In this document: positions 61,696 through 64,000 of the stretch, one piece after another
Layout of the letters: every line of letters begins with the position of its first letter
Position numbering within the stretch: the first letter of the stretch is position 1
Source: Vibrio sp. CB1-14
Lineage (GTDB): Bacteria; Pseudomonadota; Gammaproteobacteria; Enterobacterales; Vibrionaceae
Direction of reading: 5' to 3'
Length of the DNA stretch: 64,000 nt
NCBI RefSeq assembly: GCF_040412085.2
Contig: NZ_CP115921.1
Location: 992,001 to 1,056,000 of the forward strand
The notes under the pieces: generated by a model
What the model was told of the DNA's origin: nothing
The model's input: the letters and a program-made list of their open reading frames with translations, nothing else
The model's database searches: none
Made by a program: the position numbers and the translations under genes

Positions 61696-62069
61696 TGCCT
61701 GATAATTCCTGACGTTTTCTTACCTACACTCAAACCTTTATCTCGGATATTTTATATGAATTGCTTTGAGTCACACGTGTTGTATTTTTGAACCGTGTTC
61801 ACAAAATTCTAGGGTTTCGCTCATTAAAGTGCAATCAAAAACAAGAATTCAGGAGTCAAAATATTGACTTAGATGTCAATATTGAGTTCAACCGCACAAC
61901 TTTTGTTTTTGCCAAAGAGGGTACTCACAAAAGAAGGCCACAAATCCTAGCATTTATAAAATGGCTAACCAGGGAGGATTTTAGATTGATAGGTAGGGTG
62001 TTTTGTCATTGCTGTTGATTATATGTACAGTTCTATATATCATGCCTTCAAATCAATAATGAGGTCGAA
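61696..62069. other. Intergenic region upstream of an unknown gene
   Basis: This 374-base AT-rich region holds the palindrome at 61860-61883 and no coding frame of protein-like quality. No terminator is visible. Confidence 0.5.
61860..61883. promoter_or_regulatory. 24-bp palindrome upstream of an unknown gene
   Basis: AATATTGAC (61860-61868) and GTCAATATT (61875-61883) are perfect nine-base arms with a six-base spacer, 187 bases before the next start. It is a strong operator candidate for an unknown dimeric regulator. Confidence 0.55.
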
Positions 62070-62708
62070 ATGAACGAAAGTATCAAAAATGAGCTAGGGA
62101 AGTTGCTCGTAAATCAAGAAGCATTACTGGACGTGCTGGCAAAAAGTCACTCCTCGCTGAATGACTACCCTGAGCTCCAAGATTATTTGGCGCGCAAAAA
62201 TCCAAATGTGGTTAACTACAACCGAGCACTTCGCGAGGGGCAGTTTACCAAGCAAGAGTTCCTTGATGAAATCGGCGAGCGCCTCAATTGGCTTGCCTAT
62301 GAGTTGCAACCACATATCGATATGGATTTCTTAACTGAGCGAGTTGCGTCGCTTGTCGGTGGTGACATTGAGAAAATTAAAGCCCTGACCATCGAAGAAA
62401 TCGGCGCTGACTTGTTATCAAAGTTGGTGAACTTATATGGCGGTGCTCTTTATTCTATCCAACAATCCAAACCAAGCTATCCATTTCTCGCAACCAAAGG
62501 GCAGGTGGATCATGCGTTTTGGAAGCAGTCCCACCTTGCCTATGATGCTTGGAGTGACGGCTACCAAAGTCACTATAAATTGACAAACTACTGCCAGGAT
62601 AAGTTTGATTGTAAGGCGCCACAAAGTTCTGTTCGATTCTTTCGCCAGTTTGGTGACCCTCGTGATATCCCAGAGTGGCGTGAATACGCTGGCTTCGATG
62701 ACAATTGA
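62070..62708 (+). CDS. Hypothetical protein
   Basis: This 212-residue soluble protein has a helical N-terminal half (about 1-130, with MNESIKNELGKLLVNQEALL) and a more aromatic C-terminal half (FRQFGDPRDIPEWREYAGFDDN). It has no signal peptide, membrane helix or recognised motif. The ATG has GAGG eight bases upstream. It is monocistronic. Family not recognised. Confidence 0.65.
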   Translation: MNESIKNELGKLLVNQEALLDVLAKSHSSLNDYPELQDYLARKNPNVVNYNRALREGQFTKQEFLDEIGERLNWLAYELQPHIDMDFLTERVASLVGGDIEKIKALTIEEIGADLLSKLVNLYGGALYSIQQSKPSYPFLATKGQVDHAFWKQSHLAYDAWSDGYQSHYKLTNYCQDKFDCKAPQSSVRFFRQFGDPRDIPEWREYAGFDDN

Positions 62709-62776
62709 GGCCTGGTATTCACATTCTATTGTTGAGTGCAAGGGATATGCGCTTACCCCCTGGTTGAGACCTTCCG

Positions 62777-63733
62777 TTACCCCCCTTTAAATGTCACTCG
62801 CCATTGAGATGGTGAGGCATTAAAACTGCGCGAGAAGTGCTTACGAAACACACTCTCGGAGCCAAAACCCGATAACTCAGCAACGGTAGCGATGCCGTAA
62901 TCAGTTGACTCTAATAGCTGTTGGCTAAGTGCCAATCTCCGATTAAGGAGCCATTCTCCAAAAGTGCAGCCATAAGCGGCTTTAAACTGGCGGGTAAAAG
63001 TGCGACGACTCATTGCACAGCGCTCTGCAATGCCATCAAGATCATAACTTTGGGTTAGATTTCTTTCTACGTCACTGATGACATGTCCAAAGCTGGTGAC
63101 TTTGTCAGGCTGCTTAGCGATTGGATTAGGAATGTACTGCTGCTGACCACCGCTTCGAAACGGTGCCGCTACCATTATCCGAGCAAGTTGTGTCGCGACT
63201 TCGCTGCCACAAAGAGTGCGTACAATGTGCAAACAGCAATCGAGCGAGGCGGCGGTGCCCGCAGAAGTGATGATATTGTCTTGTTCGATAAATAGCGGGT
63301 CGCAATCGATAATGACATTAGGAAATCTCTCGATGAACTCCTTCTGGTATCCCCAATGGGTAGTTGCCCGTCGACCGTCCAACAACCCCGATTTAGCCAA
63401 TACGTAGGCACCAAGGCACAGACCAACCACCATAGCTCCCCTTTTATGAGCGGCCTTTAATTTCGAGATGAGCGTATGGCTAGGTTCGGGTAGATGATTT
63501 GGCCAACCTGGGATCACTATAATGTCTGCTAGCTCTAAGTTATCTAGCCCCGCGTTTACCGAGGCTTGAAATCCACTACTAAGAGTTATTTGCTCACTCT
63601 CTTCGCTACAAATGGTTAATTCAAACGCAGCCTGTTGGCCAAGAAACACATCTTGAAAAACAAGACACGGGACGGAGAGATGAAAAGCACTAATATCATT
63701 GAGCGCAACTAGCGCGATTTTATAGGGCTGCAT
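62777..63733 (-). CDS. GlxA-family transcriptional regulator (AraC-type with DJ-1/PfpI domain)
   Basis: This 318-residue protein has an N-terminal DJ-1/PfpI amidase-like domain (about 5-175, with the nucleophile-like Cys in GLCLGAYVLAKSG) and two C-terminal AraC helix-turn-helix motifs (about 225-315, with FGSESVFRKHFSRSFNASP). GlxA-type regulators control amino-acid or small-amine metabolism and others; the target here is unknown. The divergent MBL-fold gene next to it may be one. Confidence 0.88.
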   Translation of the reverse strand: MQPYKIALVALNDISAFHLSVPCLVFQDVFLGQQAAFELTICSEESEQITLSSGFQASVNAGLDNLELADIIVIPGWPNHLPEPSHTLISKLKAAHKRGAMVVGLCLGAYVLAKSGLLDGRRATTHWGYQKEFIERFPNVIIDCDPLFIEQDNIITSAGTAASLDCCLHIVRTLCGSEVATQLARIMVAAPFRSGGQQQYIPNPIAKQPDKVTSFGHVISDVERNLTQSYDLDGIAERCAMSRRTFTRQFKAAYGCTFGEWLLNRRLALSQQLLESTDYGIATVAELSGFGSESVFRKHFSRSFNASPSQWRVTFKGG

Positions 63734-63870
63734 AGAACTAAACCGTAAATAGAAGTAAACCTTAATGATGAATTGGTTGGCCTGATTTGAGCGATAGTTG
63801 GCACTAGGGACAGTATTGCACAGTTCTCAACAGCTGCATAATGGACTCATCTTGAGAATCGGAGGTTACT

Positions 63871-64000
63871 ATGAAAATTCATCATCTAAGAAGCGCGACA
63901 TTTGTTATTGAATCGGGCGATCACTTTATTCTTATCGACCCTATGTTGGGTAGCAAAGGGTCCATGCCTCCGTTTTCTGTGTTTCGATTCAAAGCGGAAA
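63871..64000 (+). CDS. MBL-fold metallo-hydrolase, N-terminal part (3' end outside window)
   Basis: This starts MKIHHLRSATFVIESGDHFI and continues LLIDPMLGSKGS-like, the opening beta-strands of the metallo-beta-lactamase fold of UlaG-type hydrolases, with an early Asp (LIDPM). GGAGG lies five bases upstream of the ATG. The frame leaves the window at base 64000 after 43 codons, so the metal-binding HxHxDH motif is not seen. It is divergent from the GlxA-type regulator. Confidence 0.75.
   Translation, partial: MKIHHLRSATFVIESGDHFILIDPMLGSKGSMPPFSVFRFKAE

Noticed and set aside
61788..62018. A 76-codon open frame from a TTG in the region before the unknown 212-residue gene
   Set aside because: It has no ribosome site, starts at a TTG and spans the palindrome at 61860-61883. 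The composition looks like non-coding sequence.
1..64000. CRISPR arrays, integron attC repeats, insertion sequences, tRNA or rRNA genes
   Set aside because: I scanned for regular repeats, transposase motifs and RNA-gene-like segments by eye and saw none.

Overview
The window looks like a stretch of a Vibrio chromosome, probably the second one. Nearly every protein reads as a Vibrio-type gene: a LamB/MalM pair, a VctPDGC-like catechol-siderophore importer behind a Fur box, a ShyA-like M23 endopeptidase, a bactofilin next to an M23 peptidase, and a YddG-type exporter. Base composition and codon use are broadly even. I see no rRNA, tRNA, IS element, integron attC array, CRISPR or prophage. The species cannot be named from the sequence alone.

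Layout, left to right. 1-3,700: end of lamB, malM, a Sel1-repeat membrane protein and a KdgM-family porin behind a CRP site. 3,750-7,720: a LysR regulator and a three-gene ABC-2 exporter (adaptor lipoprotein, ATPase, permease). 8,170-9,560: an M23 peptidase whose 3' end overlaps a bactofilin gene. 9,760-11,520: napGH behind an FNR-like site, without napAB. 11,550-16,230: a subtilisin-like exoprotease, a small AT-richer cluster (Crp/Fnr-type regulator, unknown protein, lipoprotein) and a 2OG-Fe(II) dioxygenase. 16,380-24,340: a sucrose locus (scrK, LacI-type scrR, a GntR/UTRA regulator, scrA, scrB) and a nearby carbohydrate porin with a CRP site. 24,350-30,220: a TraF-like outer-membrane protein, a YjiH-type membrane protein, two small proteins and a BCCT transporter. 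30,700-37,000: the ShyA-like endopeptidase, a DUF1800/DUF1501 pair, and an ABC-F ATPase behind a structured leader. 37,060-43,140: an MFS transporter, a second GntR/UTRA regulator, and the siderophore importer. 43,250-48,700: a TolB/TPR protein, an arginase-family ureohydrolase, a 50-residue protein, and a chemoreceptor adjoining a separate NIT-like sensor. 48,750-64,000: phospholipase D lipoprotein, YddG-like exporter, START protein, a CDF-like protein with a degraded metal site, LysR, methyltransferase, SYLF, DUF4136, fasciclin, GNAT, coiled-coil envelope protein, LonB-like protease, PilZ protein, an unknown protein, a GlxA-type regulator, and the start of an MBL-fold hydrolase.

The main functional groupings are carbohydrate uptake (maltodextrin, oligogalacturonate, sucrose), envelope remodelling (two M23 peptidases, bactofilin, PLD lipoprotein, several lipoproteins), iron acquisition, and redox or nitrate sensing (napGH, FNR-like site, NIT-like sensor). 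Most of this is conventional accessory Vibrio content. I did not find an obvious new defence or mobile system. The points most worth a second look are the split NIT-like/chemoreceptor pair, the structured leader of the ABC-F gene, the CDF-like protein lacking three of four site-A ligands, the M23/bactofilin gene overlap, the orphan Crp-type three-gene cluster, and several strong palindromes with no known regulator.
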